DNA of 64,000 bases from Hydrogenophaga palleronii_A (GCF_031457455.1 NZ_JAVDWU010000004.1:434001-498000), one strand, 5' to 3'; counted from the first letter of the stretch, positions 49,824 to 60,561 are shown. The notes: generated from the sequence alone by a model not told the origin. A program made the numbers and translations.

Positions 49824-50954
49824 TCAATAGCGCAACTGGCCGTCCCCACCAATGATGGCCAGTTCCACGTAGCTCGAACCGTTGTGGGATTCGGGTGCGT
49901 AGCGGGCCCTGAACGGCCCGAAGGCGATTTCACCAACGTTCTGCATGGTCCGGGTGAAGCTCTCCGTGCTCAGGTCGCGGCCGGTGCGGCGCAGGCCTTC
50001 CACCAGCAGCCGCGCATGCACAAAGCCTTCAAACTGCGATGCAGATGGAATGGCCTCAGGTGATTTCTTCTTCAGAAGTTCCAGGTACTCAGCGACGACC
50101 GGCACGGTGGCGCTGCGCAGCGACGGCATGATCTGCGCCAGGATGACGCCACGTGCCTTGTCCTTGAGCTCGCGGTTGATCACATCCAGGCTCGCCACGG
50201 AAAACCCATAAAAGGTCGGCTTGGCACCTGAGGCGTGAACGGCCTTGATGAAGCTGGTGAAGGTGCTGCCGGCCGTGCCAAGCACCACGGCCTGGGGTTG
50301 TGCTTTGGCCATGGTCGCGGCGGCCGCGGCAAAGTCGGGCTGTTTGGGGTCCACGCTGACCTCCACTGCAAAGGGAACGCCCTCGGATTCCGATGCGCGC
50401 TTGAGTTCGCCGAGCAGGGCTTTGCCGAAACCATCGTCTTGGTAGAACACGCCCACGCGGCTGATGCCCATCTGCTTGATCTGCGACAGGATGCGGCGTG
50501 CTTCGTTACCGTAGCTGGCGCGCACGTGGAACATCAGGGGGTTGAAGTTGTCGCGGAAAGACGATGCACCCGTGACCGGCCCGAACACGATGGTGCGCGA
50601 GGCTTTCACCAGCGGCAGAATCGCGGCCGTCTGCGCCGTGCCGGTGTTGTTGTAGATCATGAAGACCTTGTTCTCTTCGATCAGCTTGCGGGTGTTCTCC
50701 ACCGTGCGGGCGGGGTCGAAGCCATCGTCCAGCGTGACATAGCTGATCTTGCGGCCATGGATGCCACCGGCCTCGTTGACCGCGTCGAACAACAGGCGCG
50801 AGCCGGCGCCGTAGTCGGCGGTCTGCGGACCCAGCGGCCCGGAGAGAACCGCAGAGGCACCGAGGCGGATTTCGTTGGCAGTGACACCGGCATTGCTGGC
50901 GTGGGCAGATACGCCAACGAGCAGCGCAAGAACGGAAAACATCAAGCGGAACAT
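49824..50954 (-). CDS. Branched-chain amino acid/aromatic acid ABC transporter receptor (LivK-like)
   Basis: A 376-residue type-I periplasmic-binding protein with signal peptide (FRLMFSVLALLVGVSAHASN). Features: ANEIRLGASAVLSGPLGPQT, LLFDAVNEAGGIHGRKISYV, LDDGFDPARTVENTRKLIEE, SASQFEGFVHARLLVEGL. ATG at 50954 has AAGG at 6 nt. It lies just 3' of the benzoate-CoA ligase gene on the same strand, suggesting that it binds benzoate or a similar acid; no permease is adjacent. Confidence 0.87.
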   Translation of the reverse strand: MFRLMFSVLALLVGVSAHASNAGVTANEIRLGASAVLSGPLGPQTADYGAGSRLLFDAVNEAGGIHGRKISYVTLDDGFDPARTVENTRKLIEENKVFMIYNNTGTAQTAAILPLVKASRTIVFGPVTGASSFRDNFNPLMFHVRASYGNEARRILSQIKQMGISRVGVFYQDDGFGKALLGELKRASESEGVPFAVEVSVDPKQPDFAAAAATMAKAQPQAVVLGTAGSTFTSFIKAVHASGAKPTFYGFSVASLDVINRELKDKARGVILAQIMPSLRSATVPVVAEYLELLKKKSPEAIPSASQFEGFVHARLLVEGLRRTGRDLSTESFTRTMQNVGEIAFGPFRARYAPESHNGSSYVELAIIGGDGQLRY

Positions 50955-51043
50955 GAACAACCTTGCAACCGGCGGGCATCGCCTTTGCAGTCCATTATGG
51001 TTATTGAATGTAGCTATTACTAGAAACCAAGTCGCCGTTTTAT

Positions 51044-52627
51044 TTAGGGTTTACCCCGGACCTGCGTGGCGTTTTTCTCGGTTTCCCGCAGCTTGAATCG
51101 CTGGATCTTGCCGGTGGCGGTTTTGGGCAGCTCGGGCAGGAATTCGATGAAGCGCGGGTATTTGTAGGGTGCGAGCCGTTCCTTCACGAAGGCCTGCAAC
51201 TCGGCTTCGGTGGCCTGAGCACCGGCCCTGAGCACCACGAAGGCCTTGGTCTTGGTGAGGCCTTCTTCGTCGTCCTTGCCGATCACGGCGGCTTCGAGCA
51301 CGGCGGGGTGCTGTACCAGCGTGGCTTCCACTTCGAATGGACTCACATAAATGCCGCTGACCTTGAGCATGTCGTCGTTGCGCCCGGCGTAGGTGTAGTA
51401 GCCGTCGGGGTCGCGGGTGTACTTGTCGCCGCTCTTGGTCCAGGGGCCCTGGAACGTGTCGCGCGACTTGGCGCGGTTGTTCCAGTACATCAGCGCCGCG
51501 CTGGGGCCCTGGATGTAGAGGTCGCCGATCTGGTTGTGCCCCTGGATGACGCTGCCGTCTTCGTCGCGCAGTTGCACCTCGTAGCCAGGTACGGCCTTGC
51601 CCGTGGTGCCGTAGCGCACGTTGCCGGGCCGGTTCGAGAGAAAGATGTGCAGCATCTCGGTGGAGCCGATGCCGTCGATGATTTCCACACCGAAGTGCTT
51701 CGTCCAGCGCTGGCCGATGTCCTGCGGCAGGGCTTCGCCGGCCGAAGAGCACAGGCGCAGCGCCACTTGTTCTTTGGCCGGCAGCTCAGGGCTGGCCAGC
51801 ATGCCACCGTAGCCGGTGGGTGCACCGTAGAACACCGTGGGCTTCAGGTCGACGAAGCGCTTGAAGCAGGCGGGTGGCGTGGGCCGCTCGGCCATCAGCA
51901 CCACGCTGGCACCCACGCTGAGCGGAAAGCTCATGGCGTTGCCCAGCCCGTAGGCGAAGAACAGCTTGGCGGCAGAAAACACCACATCGTTTTCAGTCAA
52001 GGCCAGCACACCTTTGCCATACAGCTCGGCGGTCCAGTACAGGTTGGCCTGGGTGTGCACCGTGCCCTTGGGCGCGCCGGTGGAGCCGGAGGAATACAGC
52101 CAGAAGGCGGGCTCGTCGCCGTGGGTGTCGGCGGCGGCGCCGGGCGCCTGGGCGTCGATCCACGCCGTGAAGTCGAGCGCACCCGGTGGTGTGGCGGAGG
52201 CCGCCCGCGAGATCACGAGCTGGCGCACCTCGTGCCCTCCCATGTCCAGTGCGCTCTGCAGCGTGGGCAACAGCGCAGCAGACGCCAACACCACCTGCGC
52301 GCGGCTGTCACTCAACATGTAGGCGTAGTCCTTGGCGGTCAGCAAGGTGTTGACCGCCACCGGCACCACGCCGGCATGCAGCGCACCCAGGAAGCTGACC
52401 ACCCAGTCGCTGCAGTCGTGCATGAGCAGCAGCACGCGGTCTTCACGCCGCAGACCGAGCGCCTGCAAGGCCGCCGAGCAGCGCTGCACCTGATCGGCCA
52501 ACTGGCCATAGGTGAGCGTGCCTGCGTCGTCGATCAGCGCCGTTTTGCTCGCGCGGCCGGCGTTGAGTCCGATCAGGTGGCGCGCGAAATTGAAGCGTTC
52601 AGACGGGGCGGCGGTTGGGGTTGGCAT
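51044..52627 (-). CDS. bclA: Benzoate-CoA ligase
   Basis: A 527-residue acyl-adenylate-forming enzyme: AFWLYSSGSTGAPKGTVHTQ (P-loop), SAAKLFFAYGLGNAMSFPLS, GIGSTEMLHIFLSNRPG, YTYAGRNDDMLKVSGIYVSP and PKTATGKIQRFKL (A10 Lys). The GLGNAMSFP and GSTEMLHIFLSN segments are those of benzoate-CoA ligases (EC 6.2.1.25). ATG at 52627 has AAGGAGACAG upstream. It starts the box pathway by making benzoyl-CoA. Confidence 0.92.
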   Translation of the reverse strand: MPTPTAAPSERFNFARHLIGLNAGRASKTALIDDAGTLTYGQLADQVQRCSAALQALGLRREDRVLLLMHDCSDWVVSFLGALHAGVVPVAVNTLLTAKDYAYMLSDSRAQVVLASAALLPTLQSALDMGGHEVRQLVISRAASATPPGALDFTAWIDAQAPGAAADTHGDEPAFWLYSSGSTGAPKGTVHTQANLYWTAELYGKGVLALTENDVVFSAAKLFFAYGLGNAMSFPLSVGASVVLMAERPTPPACFKRFVDLKPTVFYGAPTGYGGMLASPELPAKEQVALRLCSSAGEALPQDIGQRWTKHFGVEIIDGIGSTEMLHIFLSNRPGNVRYGTTGKAVPGYEVQLRDEDGSVIQGHNQIGDLYIQGPSAALMYWNNRAKSRDTFQGPWTKSGDKYTRDPDGYYTYAGRNDDMLKVSGIYVSPFEVEATLVQHPAVLEAAVIGKDDEEGLTKTKAFVVLRAGAQATEAELQAFVKERLAPYKYPRFIEFLPELPKTATGKIQRFKLRETEKNATQVRGKP

Positions 52628-52666
52628 TTCTGTCTCCTTCTTGTACTGCTGTGTGAGCCGTTCGGG

Positions 52667-52708
52667 CTGAGCTTGTCGAAGCCCTCACAAACCCTTCGAC
52701 GGGCTCAG
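52667..52708. repeat. CTGAGC-GTCGAAG inverted repeat
   Basis: CTGAGCTTGTCGAAG at 52667-52681 and CTTCGACGGGCTCAG at 52694-52708 form a 15-bp near-perfect hairpin. This motif is a widespread dispersed repeat of proteobacterial genomes. It lies between the boxD end and bclA start. Confidence 0.75.
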
Positions 52709-52730
52709 AGGCTGAGAGTTTTTTGGGGCG

Positions 52731-52748
52731 TTGCTCGGGCATGAGCAA
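52731..52748. terminator. Hairpin behind boxD
   Basis: TTGCTC and GAGCAA flank a 6-nt loop, giving a perfect 6-bp stem 16 nt after the boxD stop (minus strand). A CCCCAAAAAA tail follows on that strand, so termination strength is doubtful. Confidence 0.4.
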
Positions 52749-52763
52749 AAGACTTTCAGCCTC

Positions 52764-54341
52764 TCAGGGTTTGAATGGTGCGCCGGAAGCCATCAAAACG
52801 TCCAGCGCCGCTGTGCTCCCCTGCACCGCACTGCGCCGGTGATAAAAACCCAGCGCGCGCAGACCACCCAGTTCCTCGCCGCCGCCGGCCCGGCCTGGGC
52901 CGCCGTGCAGGCTCATGGGCATCACGTTGCCATGCCCGCTCTGCATGGCCGCCACATCGGGCGAGATCGCGTGCACACGGCCATGGCTGTCGGCCAGCGC
53001 AATCGCAGCGCGCGCAATGAAGGCCGGATCGCAGCTGTACACCGAGGCCACCAGTGAGCCTTCGCCTCGGCGGATCAGCTCGTAGGCCTGTTCTTCGCTG
53101 TCGTAGGCCATGAGCGTGGCCACCGGGCCAAACACTTCCACTTCGTGCAGCACCTTGGCCTGCATCGGCTGGCGGTGCCCCAGCAGCACAGGGGCCACAC
53201 AGGCGGCCACTGACGGATCGGCGTCGACCAGTGCGGCCGAGCGGCCATCGAACAGCGTCTCGGCCTCCGTCTGCAGGTGGGCGATGCCGGCGGTCACGCT
53301 GTCGAACTGTTCGCGGCTCACCAGCGCGCCCATGCGGGTGGTTTCATTGCGCGGGTTGCCCACCGTGGTCTTGGCCAGCTTGGCGCCAATCGCTTCGGCA
53401 GCCGCATCAAACAAGGCACGCGGCACGAAGATGCGCCGGATCGCGGTGCACTTCTGGCCGCTTTTGACCGTCATCTCGCGCACCACCTCGCTCACCAGCA
53501 GGTTGAAGGCTTCGTCGCCCGCAGCGGCTGCAGGGTCCAGCAGGGCGCTGTTGAGGCTGTCGGCCTCGATGTTGCAACGCACCGAACGTTGTGCCACCGC
53601 CGGGTGGCTGCGGATGATGCGCGCGGTTTCGGCCGATCCGGTGAAGCTCACCACGTCGAACGGCTGCAACTGGTCCATCAGGCCGGCAGACGATCCACAC
53701 ACCACTGACAAAGCCCCTGCGGGCAGGATGCCGGCGTCCACCACGTCTTTCACCATGCGCTGTGTCAGCCAGGCGGTGGCGGTGGCGGGCTTTACGATCA
53801 CCGGCACACCGGAAAGCAGGGCGGGCGCGGCCTTTTCCCACAGGCCCCAGCTGGGAAAGTTGAAGGCGTTGATGAACAGCGCCACGCCGCGCGTGGGGCT
53901 CATGATGTGCTGGGTCTGGAACACCGGGTCCTTGGCCACGCGGATGCGCTCGCCGTCCAGCAGCAGCGTGGCATCACCGAGCGCTTCACCCTGTTTGGTG
54001 TAGTAGCCCAGTGTGAAGATGGCGCCGTCAATGTCCACCGCAGAGTCCTTGTTGGTGGTGCCGCAGTTGGCGGTGGCGATCTCGTAGTAGGCGTCGCGGT
54101 TGGCCTGCAGCACTTTGACGATGTCGCCGAGCAGGGCAGCGCGCTGCTTGTAAGTGAGTGCTCGCAGAGCAGCGCCACCTTGTTCGCGCGCGAAGGCGAA
54201 CCCTTCGGCCAGGTTCAGTCCGGCGCTGCTCACACGCACCAGGGACGTGCCCAGCACCGGGTCGAGCAGCGTGCTGCCGTTGCCGGTGCCGTCTTGCCAG
54301 CGGCCAGCGAAAAAATTGGAGAGCAGGGGGGTGGATGTCAT
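52764..54341 (-). CDS. boxD: 3,4-dehydroadipyl-CoA semialdehyde dehydrogenase BoxD
   Basis: A 525-residue aldehyde dehydrogenase: FINAFNFPSWGLWEKAAPAL, VIVKPATATAWLTQRMVKDV, VVSFTGSAETARII, NIEADSLNSALLDP (catalytic Glu) and SGQKCTAIRRIFVP (catalytic Cys). These fit BoxD/PaaZ-N-type enzymes (EC 1.2.1.77), which oxidise the ring-cleavage product of BoxC. Divergent from boxR and thus probably controlled by it. Confidence 0.9.
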   Translation of the reverse strand: MTSTPLLSNFFAGRWQDGTGNGSTLLDPVLGTSLVRVSSAGLNLAEGFAFAREQGGAALRALTYKQRAALLGDIVKVLQANRDAYYEIATANCGTTNKDSAVDIDGAIFTLGYYTKQGEALGDATLLLDGERIRVAKDPVFQTQHIMSPTRGVALFINAFNFPSWGLWEKAAPALLSGVPVIVKPATATAWLTQRMVKDVVDAGILPAGALSVVCGSSAGLMDQLQPFDVVSFTGSAETARIIRSHPAVAQRSVRCNIEADSLNSALLDPAAAAGDEAFNLLVSEVVREMTVKSGQKCTAIRRIFVPRALFDAAAEAIGAKLAKTTVGNPRNETTRMGALVSREQFDSVTAGIAHLQTEAETLFDGRSAALVDADPSVAACVAPVLLGHRQPMQAKVLHEVEVFGPVATLMAYDSEEQAYELIRRGEGSLVASVYSCDPAFIARAAIALADSHGRVHAISPDVAAMQSGHGNVMPMSLHGGPGRAGGGEELGGLRALGFYHRRSAVQGSTAALDVLMASGAPFKP

Positions 54342-54423
54342 GTCGGATGAAAGTCAGGTTGTTCAGCAGGGCTGTTCGCCGGGCGGGATTGAGGCTATAA
54401 ATGCACTATCTTGCCTCTTTCGA

Positions 54424-54441
54424 TGCATGCATTAAAGTGCA
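54424..54441. promoter_or_regulatory. BoxR/BzdR-type operator between boxD and boxR
   Basis: TGCA (54424-54427), TGCA (54428-54431), six nt, TGCA (54438-54441) gives the TGCA-N6-TGCA pattern known for BzdR/BoxR operators. A further TGCA is at 54402-54405, followed six nt later by TGCC. It would mediate autoregulation of boxR and control of boxD. Confidence 0.65.
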
Positions 54442-54489
54442 TGTTTGCCAAGAGCGCAAGTCCCATCAGGGTTAACCCCAAACAAAGCC

Positions 54490-55437
54490 ATGCCCATGAA
54501 AGAACCGGCCACCCTCGATGTGGCGACCGACGCAGGAGCGGGACCCGCCGAAGCCGACGAGTCGCCACGCCACCCGTTCCTGCTGGCCCTGGGCGAGCGT
54601 GTGCGCATGCTGCGCTCGCGCCGTGGCATGACCCGCAAGGCGGTGGCCCTGGCGGCCGACGTGTCCGAGCGCCACCTGGCCAACCTGGAATACGGCACGG
54701 GCAATGCCTCCATTCTTGTGCTGCTGCAGGTGGCGCAGGCGCTGCAATGTTCGCTCACCGAACTGCTGGGCGATGTGACCACGTCATCACCCGAGTGGCT
54801 GCTGATCCGTGAGTTGCTGGAGAAGCGGGACGAGGCCGACCTGCGCCGCGTGCGAATGGCCATCGGCGGCCTGTTGGATGGTCACGCGGCACCGGTGGAC
54901 GATGCCGGTCGCCAGGCCCGCATCGCGCTCATCGGCCTGCGTGGCGCAGGCAAGTCCACCCTGGGCCAGCGTCTGGCCGACGACCTGGGCTACGCCTTCA
55001 TCGAACTTAGCCGCGAGATCGAAAAATTCGCCGGCTGCAGCATCAGCGAGATCCACGCCCTGTACGGCACGCCGGCCTACCGTCGTTACGAACGCCGCGC
55101 GCTGGAAGAGGCGATCCAGATCTACCCCGAGGTGGTGATCGCCACACCGGGCGGCCTCGTGTCTGACGCGGCCAACTTCAACCTGTTGCTCACCCACTGC
55201 ACCACCGTCTGGCTGCAGGCCGACCCGGCCGACCACATGGGCCGCGTGGCCGCCCAGGGGGACATGCGCCCCATGGCCGCCAGCCGTGAAGCCATGGAAG
55301 ATCTCAAACGCATCCTGGCCGGCCGCTCGGCCTTTTATTCCAAGGCCGACCTGCACTTCAATACCAGTGGACAGGGCGTGGACGACGCCTTCGACACTTT
55401 GCGCACCCAGGTGCGGGAGGTCCTGGGTATTTTGTGA
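54490..55437 (+). CDS. boxR: Benzoyl-CoA-responsive regulator BoxR (HTH-XRE fused to shikimate kinase-like domain)
   Basis: About 315 residues: HTH-XRE domain at about residues 30-95 (LGERVRMLRSRRGMTRKAVA, ADVSERHLANLEYGTGNASI) and a shikimate-kinase-like domain (IALIGLRGAGKSTLGQRLAD Walker A, FIELSREIEKFAGCSISEIH, YGTPAYRRYERRALEEAI). This fusion is unique to the BzdR/BoxR repressors, where the kinase-like domain binds benzoyl-CoA rather than acting as kinase. Start set at 54490 (M of MPMKEP). Confidence 0.92.
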   Translation: MPMKEPATLDVATDAGAGPAEADESPRHPFLLALGERVRMLRSRRGMTRKAVALAADVSERHLANLEYGTGNASILVLLQVAQALQCSLTELLGDVTTSSPEWLLIRELLEKRDEADLRRVRMAIGGLLDGHAAPVDDAGRQARIALIGLRGAGKSTLGQRLADDLGYAFIELSREIEKFAGCSISEIHALYGTPAYRRYERRALEEAIQIYPEVVIATPGGLVSDAANFNLLLTHCTTVWLQADPADHMGRVAAQGDMRPMAASREAMEDLKRILAGRSAFYSKADLHFNTSGQGVDDAFDTLRTQVREVLGIL

Positions 55438-55439
55438 CA

Positions 55440-55453
55440 TGCATAAAAATGCA
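55440..55453 (+). promoter_or_regulatory. BoxR operator before boxC
   Basis: TGCA-N6-TGCA at 55440-55453 directly abuts the -35 box of the boxC promoter; another TGCA lies at 55472-55475 within the promoter spacer. Same pattern as between boxD and boxR. Confidence 0.7.
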
Positions 55454-55482
55454 TTGACGGCATTTAAAAGCTGCAATATTAT
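55454..55482 (+). promoter_or_regulatory. Sigma-70 promoter of boxC
   Basis: TTGACG at 55454-55459, a 17-nt spacer and TATTAT at 55477-55482 make a good promoter 92 nt before the boxC start. Confidence 0.7.
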
Positions 55483-55573
55483 TCACATCACTCGGTGCCG
55501 CCGGTGATGAATTGCAGGTCGGCACCCTTTTGTTTCCCTCGCCCCCGAGCAGATGCACACACAGGAGACCGCC

Positions 55574-57229
55574 ATGAATGCCGACACCGTCGACTACCGC
55601 ACCGACCCCAGCCAATACCGACACTGGAAACTCAGTTTTGAGGGTGAAGTGGCCACCCTGGCGGTGGACATCGACGAAGACGGTGGCATTCGCCCCGGCT
55701 ACAAGCTCAAGCTCAACAGCTACGACCTGGGCGTGGACATTGAGCTGCACGACGCGCTGAACCGCATCCGCTTCGAACACCCCGACGTGCGCACCGTGGT
55801 GGTCACCAGCGGCAAGGACCGCGTGTTCTGCTCCGGCGCCAACATCTTCATGCTCGGTGTCTCCAGCCACGCCTGGAAGGTGAATTTCTGCAAGTTCACC
55901 AACGAAACGCGCAACGGCATCGAAGACACCAGCAAGCACAGCGGCATCAAATTTCTGGCCGCCCTCAACGGCGCCTGTGCTGGCGGCGGCTACGAGCTGG
56001 CTCTGGCCTGCGATCAGATCCTGCTGGTGGACGACCGCTCCAGCGCCGTGAGCCTGCCCGAAGTGCCGCTGCTGGGCGTGCTGCCCGGCACCGGCGGCCT
56101 GACCCGCGTGACCGACAAGCGCCATGTGCGTCACGACCTGGCCGACATCTTCTGCACCACCAGCGAAGGCGTGCGCGGCCAGAAGGCCGTGGACTGGCGC
56201 CTGGTGGACGCCGTGGCCAAGCCCCAGCAATTCGCTGCCGCAGTGAGCGAGCGCGCATCAAAACTGGCCGCCCAGAGCAGCCGTCCCGCTGGTGCAAAGG
56301 GTGTGAGCCTGCCTCGCGTGGAGCGCAGCGACAACGCCGACGGCATCTCATACGCGTACGTGAACGTGGCGATCGACCGCCCCAAGCGCAATGCGACGAT
56401 CACCGTGAAGGCACCGAGCGGTACGCAGCCCACCGACATCGCCGGCATCGAAGCCGCAGGCGCGGCCTGGTACCCGCTGCAAATGGCGCGCGAACTGGAC
56501 GACGCCATCCTCAACCTGCGAACCAACGAACTCGACATCGGCACCTGGGTGCTGAAGACCGAAGGCGATGCGGCGGCCGTGCTGGCCAACGACGCCCTGA
56601 TGCTGGCGCACAAGGACCACTGGTTCGTCAACGAAACCATCGGCCTGCTGCGCCGCACCTTCGCCCGTCTGGACGTGTCTTCGCGCAGTCTCTTCGCCTT
56701 GATCGAAGAAGGCTCATGCTTCGCCGGCACCCTGGCCGAACTGGCCTTCTGCGCCGACCGCGCCTACATGCTGGCCCTGCCGGACGATGCCGACAAGGCA
56801 CCCAAGCTGCATTTGAGCGAATTCAACTTCGGCTACCTGCCCATGGTGAACGACCAGTCGCGCCTGCAGCGTCGCTTCTATGAAGAAGCCGGCCCCATAG
56901 AGGCCGCGCGCGGCGCGATCGGCAAAGCTCTGGACGCCGACGCCGCCTTTGCGCTGGGCCTGGTGACCGCGGCCCCCGACGACATCGACTGGGCTGACGA
57001 AGTGCGCATGGCCCTGGAAGAGCGCGCTGCCATGTCGCCCGACGCCCTCACCGGCATGGAAGCCAACCTGCGTTTCGCGCAGAAAGAAAACATGGCCACG
57101 CGTGTCTTTGGCCGCCTCACCGCCTGGCAGAACTGGATCTTCCAGCGCCCCAACGCTGTTGGAGAAAAGGGCGCCCTGAAGGTATATGGCAAGGGCGACA
57201 AGGCCGTCTTTGACATGAATCGGGTGTGA
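55574..57229 (+). CDS. boxC: 2,3-epoxybenzoyl-CoA dihydrolase BoxC
   Basis: A 551-residue double crotonase-fold protein. Residues about 60-200 hold the first domain (NRIRFEHPDVRTVVVTSGKD, FCSGANIFMLG, LNGACAGGGYELALACDQIL, LLGVLPGTGGLTRVTD) and a second, divergent half follows. This is BoxC, which hydrolyses the benzoyl-CoA epoxide and opens the ring, releasing formate. Start at 55574 with AGGAGA upstream. Confidence 0.93.
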   Translation: MNADTVDYRTDPSQYRHWKLSFEGEVATLAVDIDEDGGIRPGYKLKLNSYDLGVDIELHDALNRIRFEHPDVRTVVVTSGKDRVFCSGANIFMLGVSSHAWKVNFCKFTNETRNGIEDTSKHSGIKFLAALNGACAGGGYELALACDQILLVDDRSSAVSLPEVPLLGVLPGTGGLTRVTDKRHVRHDLADIFCTTSEGVRGQKAVDWRLVDAVAKPQQFAAAVSERASKLAAQSSRPAGAKGVSLPRVERSDNADGISYAYVNVAIDRPKRNATITVKAPSGTQPTDIAGIEAAGAAWYPLQMARELDDAILNLRTNELDIGTWVLKTEGDAAAVLANDALMLAHKDHWFVNETIGLLRRTFARLDVSSRSLFALIEEGSCFAGTLAELAFCADRAYMLALPDDADKAPKLHLSEFNFGYLPMVNDQSRLQRRFYEEAGPIEAARGAIGKALDADAAFALGLVTAAPDDIDWADEVRMALEERAAMSPDALTGMEANLRFAQKENMATRVFGRLTAWQNWIFQRPNAVGEKGALKVYGKGDKAVFDMNRV

Positions 57230-57302
57230 CCCCCCCGCGCCGCACTGCGCGCGTCACCCCCCCGGGGGCGATGCGAGTGGCCCGGCGAAGCCGGTTCCAC
57301 CG
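57230..57302 (+). repeat. C-rich 3'-end repeat, copy behind boxC (short form)
   Basis: Starts within one nt of the boxC stop: CCCCCCCGCGCCGCACTGCG, a CCCCCCCGGGGG hairpin and GGCCCGGCGAAGCCGGTTCC. Same family and orientation as the other copies; lies between boxC and boxB. Confidence 0.82.
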
Positions 57303-57369
57303 CATCCTTGATCCAGACACCTCACCCCGCCGTTTTTCCTACCGTTCCAACCACCCGCAGGAGACCCCC

Positions 57370-58797
<1,428 letters not shown>

Positions 58798-58905
58798 CTC
58801 CCCCCTGCGCCGCTGACGCGGCTTCCCCCCTCTCTTGCGCACCTTTGGTGCTTGGAGGGGGGACGGCATCTTGGGCCGGCGGAGCCGTCCCTTGCTGCCC
58901 CTTGA
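58798..58905 (+). repeat. C-rich 3'-end repeat, copy behind boxB (long form)
   Basis: Starts at the boxB stop: CTCCCCCCTGCGCCGCTGAC, CCCCCCTC stem closing over the gene-specific tip and GGAGGGGGGA, then GGGCCGGCGGAGCCGTCCC. Part of the 333-bp boxB-boxA gap. Confidence 0.82.
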
Positions 58906-58968
58906 ATGGGGCACGCGCTCCGATGGGTATCTGGCGTTCGGTTTGCATTGCTTTTTTTCACCCGAGAG

Positions 58969-59060
58969 CGTGAGTGTGGGTGGCTGGCGCAGTGAGGTAA
59001 AGGAGGAGCCGGCCGCAGGCCGGCGGGGGACACGAACGGAGTCAGCCACCCATGCTCACG
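58969..59060. repeat. Nested inverted repeat between boxB and boxA
   Basis: CGTGAGTGTGGGTGGCTG (58969-58986) pairs with 59043-59060 (16 of 18 positions) over a 56-nt interior, which itself holds the perfect stem GCCGGCC/GGCCGGC at 59008-59014 and 59018-59024. Together with the repeat at 58798 it fills the boxB-boxA gap; no ORF is supported there. Confidence 0.72.
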
Positions 59061-59130
59061 CGGTGCCCCCACGAAGTCGAATCAAGTCACACAATAGCCA
59101 GAACGCCACGAGAAAAGCACGGAGACCCCG

Positions 59131-60441
59131 ATGAACGCCCCGACCGAAGCCGCTGTCATCAAGCAGCACCTGATCGACCCGGAAATCTGCATCCGTTGCA
59201 ACACCTGCGAGTCGATTTGCCCGGTGGGTGCCATCACCCACGATTCGAACAACTACGTGGTGGATGTCGACAAGTGCAACTGGTGTAACGACTGCATTTC
59301 GCCGTGCCCCACCGGCTCCATTGACAACTACCGCAAGGTGTTGCGCATCAAGGCCTATTCACTGGAAGAGCAGTTGGGCTGGGAAGAGCTTCCCGCAGAG
59401 ATCCCCAGCAGCGAACTGGCTGCCATGGCCGGCGACGCTGCGGCACAGACCGTCTCTGATGCGGTACCAGAAGAGACCGCGACGCCCGAACCGGTCAGTG
59501 ATCCTAGCGGACAGACGCAGCTGAACACCAGCGCGCTGGGCGCTACCCTGCCGCCGTGGAGCGCCGCTCACGCCTACACCAACCTCTACGGTCCCAAGTC
59601 CGCGCAGAAAACCGTCACCGCGACCGTGACAGGCAACGTGCGGGTGACCGAAGTGGGCAAGACCGCCGGTGGGGACTACGACACCCACCATATCGTGCTC
59701 GACTTCGGCAGCATGCCGTTCCCGGTGCTCGAAGGCCAGAGCATCGGCATCATCCCGCCCGGGCTCGACGCTAAAGGCAGACCGCACCACGCGCGCCAGT
59801 ATTCCATCGCCAGCCCGCGCAACGGCGAGCGGCCTGGTTACAACAATCTGTCGCTCACCATCAAGCGCGTGCTGGAAGACCATGCCGGCCAGCCGGTGCG
59901 CGGCGTGGCGAGCAACTTCATGTGCGACCTCAAGGTGGGCGACAAGGTGGAAGTGATCGGACCTTTTGGTACCAGCTTCCTTATGCCCAACCACCCCCGG
60001 TCCAGCATCGTGATGATCTGTACCGGCACAGGTTCAGCTCCCATGCGGGCCATGACCGAGTGGCGGCGTCGCCTGCGGCAAAGCGGCAAGTTTGAAGGCG
60101 GCAAGCTCCTGCTCTTCTTCGGCGCGCGCACCCAGGAAGAACTGCCGTATTTTGGTCCGCTGCAGAGCCTGCCCAAGGACTTCATCGACATCAATTTCGC
60201 CTTCAGCCGCACCGCCGGTCAACCCAAGCGCTACGTGCAGGACGCTATGCGCGAGCGGGCGGCCGACCTTGCTCTGCTGCTGCAGGATCCCAACACCTAC
60301 TTCTATGTGTGTGGCCTCAAGAGCATGGAAGAGGGTGTGGTGCTGGCACTGCGCGACGTGGCGAAAGCCGCTGGTCTGGACTGGGAAGGCATTGCCGCGT
60401 CACTCAAGCGCGACGCCCGGTTGCACCTGGAAACCTATTGA
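59131..60441 (+). CDS. boxA: Benzoyl-CoA 2,3-epoxidase reductase subunit BoxA
   Basis: A 436-residue electron-transfer protein: two [4Fe-4S] clusters at the N-terminus (C20, C23, C26, C30 and C49, C52, C55, C59), a linker, then a ferredoxin-NADP reductase domain from about residue 150 (RQYSIASPRNGERPGY, FAD site; ICTGTGSAPMRAMTEWRRRL, NADP site; FYVCGLKSMEEGV). Feeds electrons to BoxB. ATG at 59131 after CGGAGACCCCG. Confidence 0.94.
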   Translation: MNAPTEAAVIKQHLIDPEICIRCNTCESICPVGAITHDSNNYVVDVDKCNWCNDCISPCPTGSIDNYRKVLRIKAYSLEEQLGWEELPAEIPSSELAAMAGDAAAQTVSDAVPEETATPEPVSDPSGQTQLNTSALGATLPPWSAAHAYTNLYGPKSAQKTVTATVTGNVRVTEVGKTAGGDYDTHHIVLDFGSMPFPVLEGQSIGIIPPGLDAKGRPHHARQYSIASPRNGERPGYNNLSLTIKRVLEDHAGQPVRGVASNFMCDLKVGDKVEVIGPFGTSFLMPNHPRSSIVMICTGTGSAPMRAMTEWRRRLRQSGKFEGGKLLLFFGARTQEELPYFGPLQSLPKDFIDINFAFSRTAGQPKRYVQDAMRERAADLALLLQDPNTYFYVCGLKSMEEGVVLALRDVAKAAGLDWEGIAASLKRDARLHLETY

Positions 60442-60561
60442 GGTGTTGCGGCTTTGCCGCGTCAGGCGGCTGCCGCTCAGGCAGGGTCCCCGACCCTCGG
60501 TAGGGTGAAGCACAGTCGACTTCTCGTTCGTCCACTGGATGCCGTACAGTGCAGGCCACGT

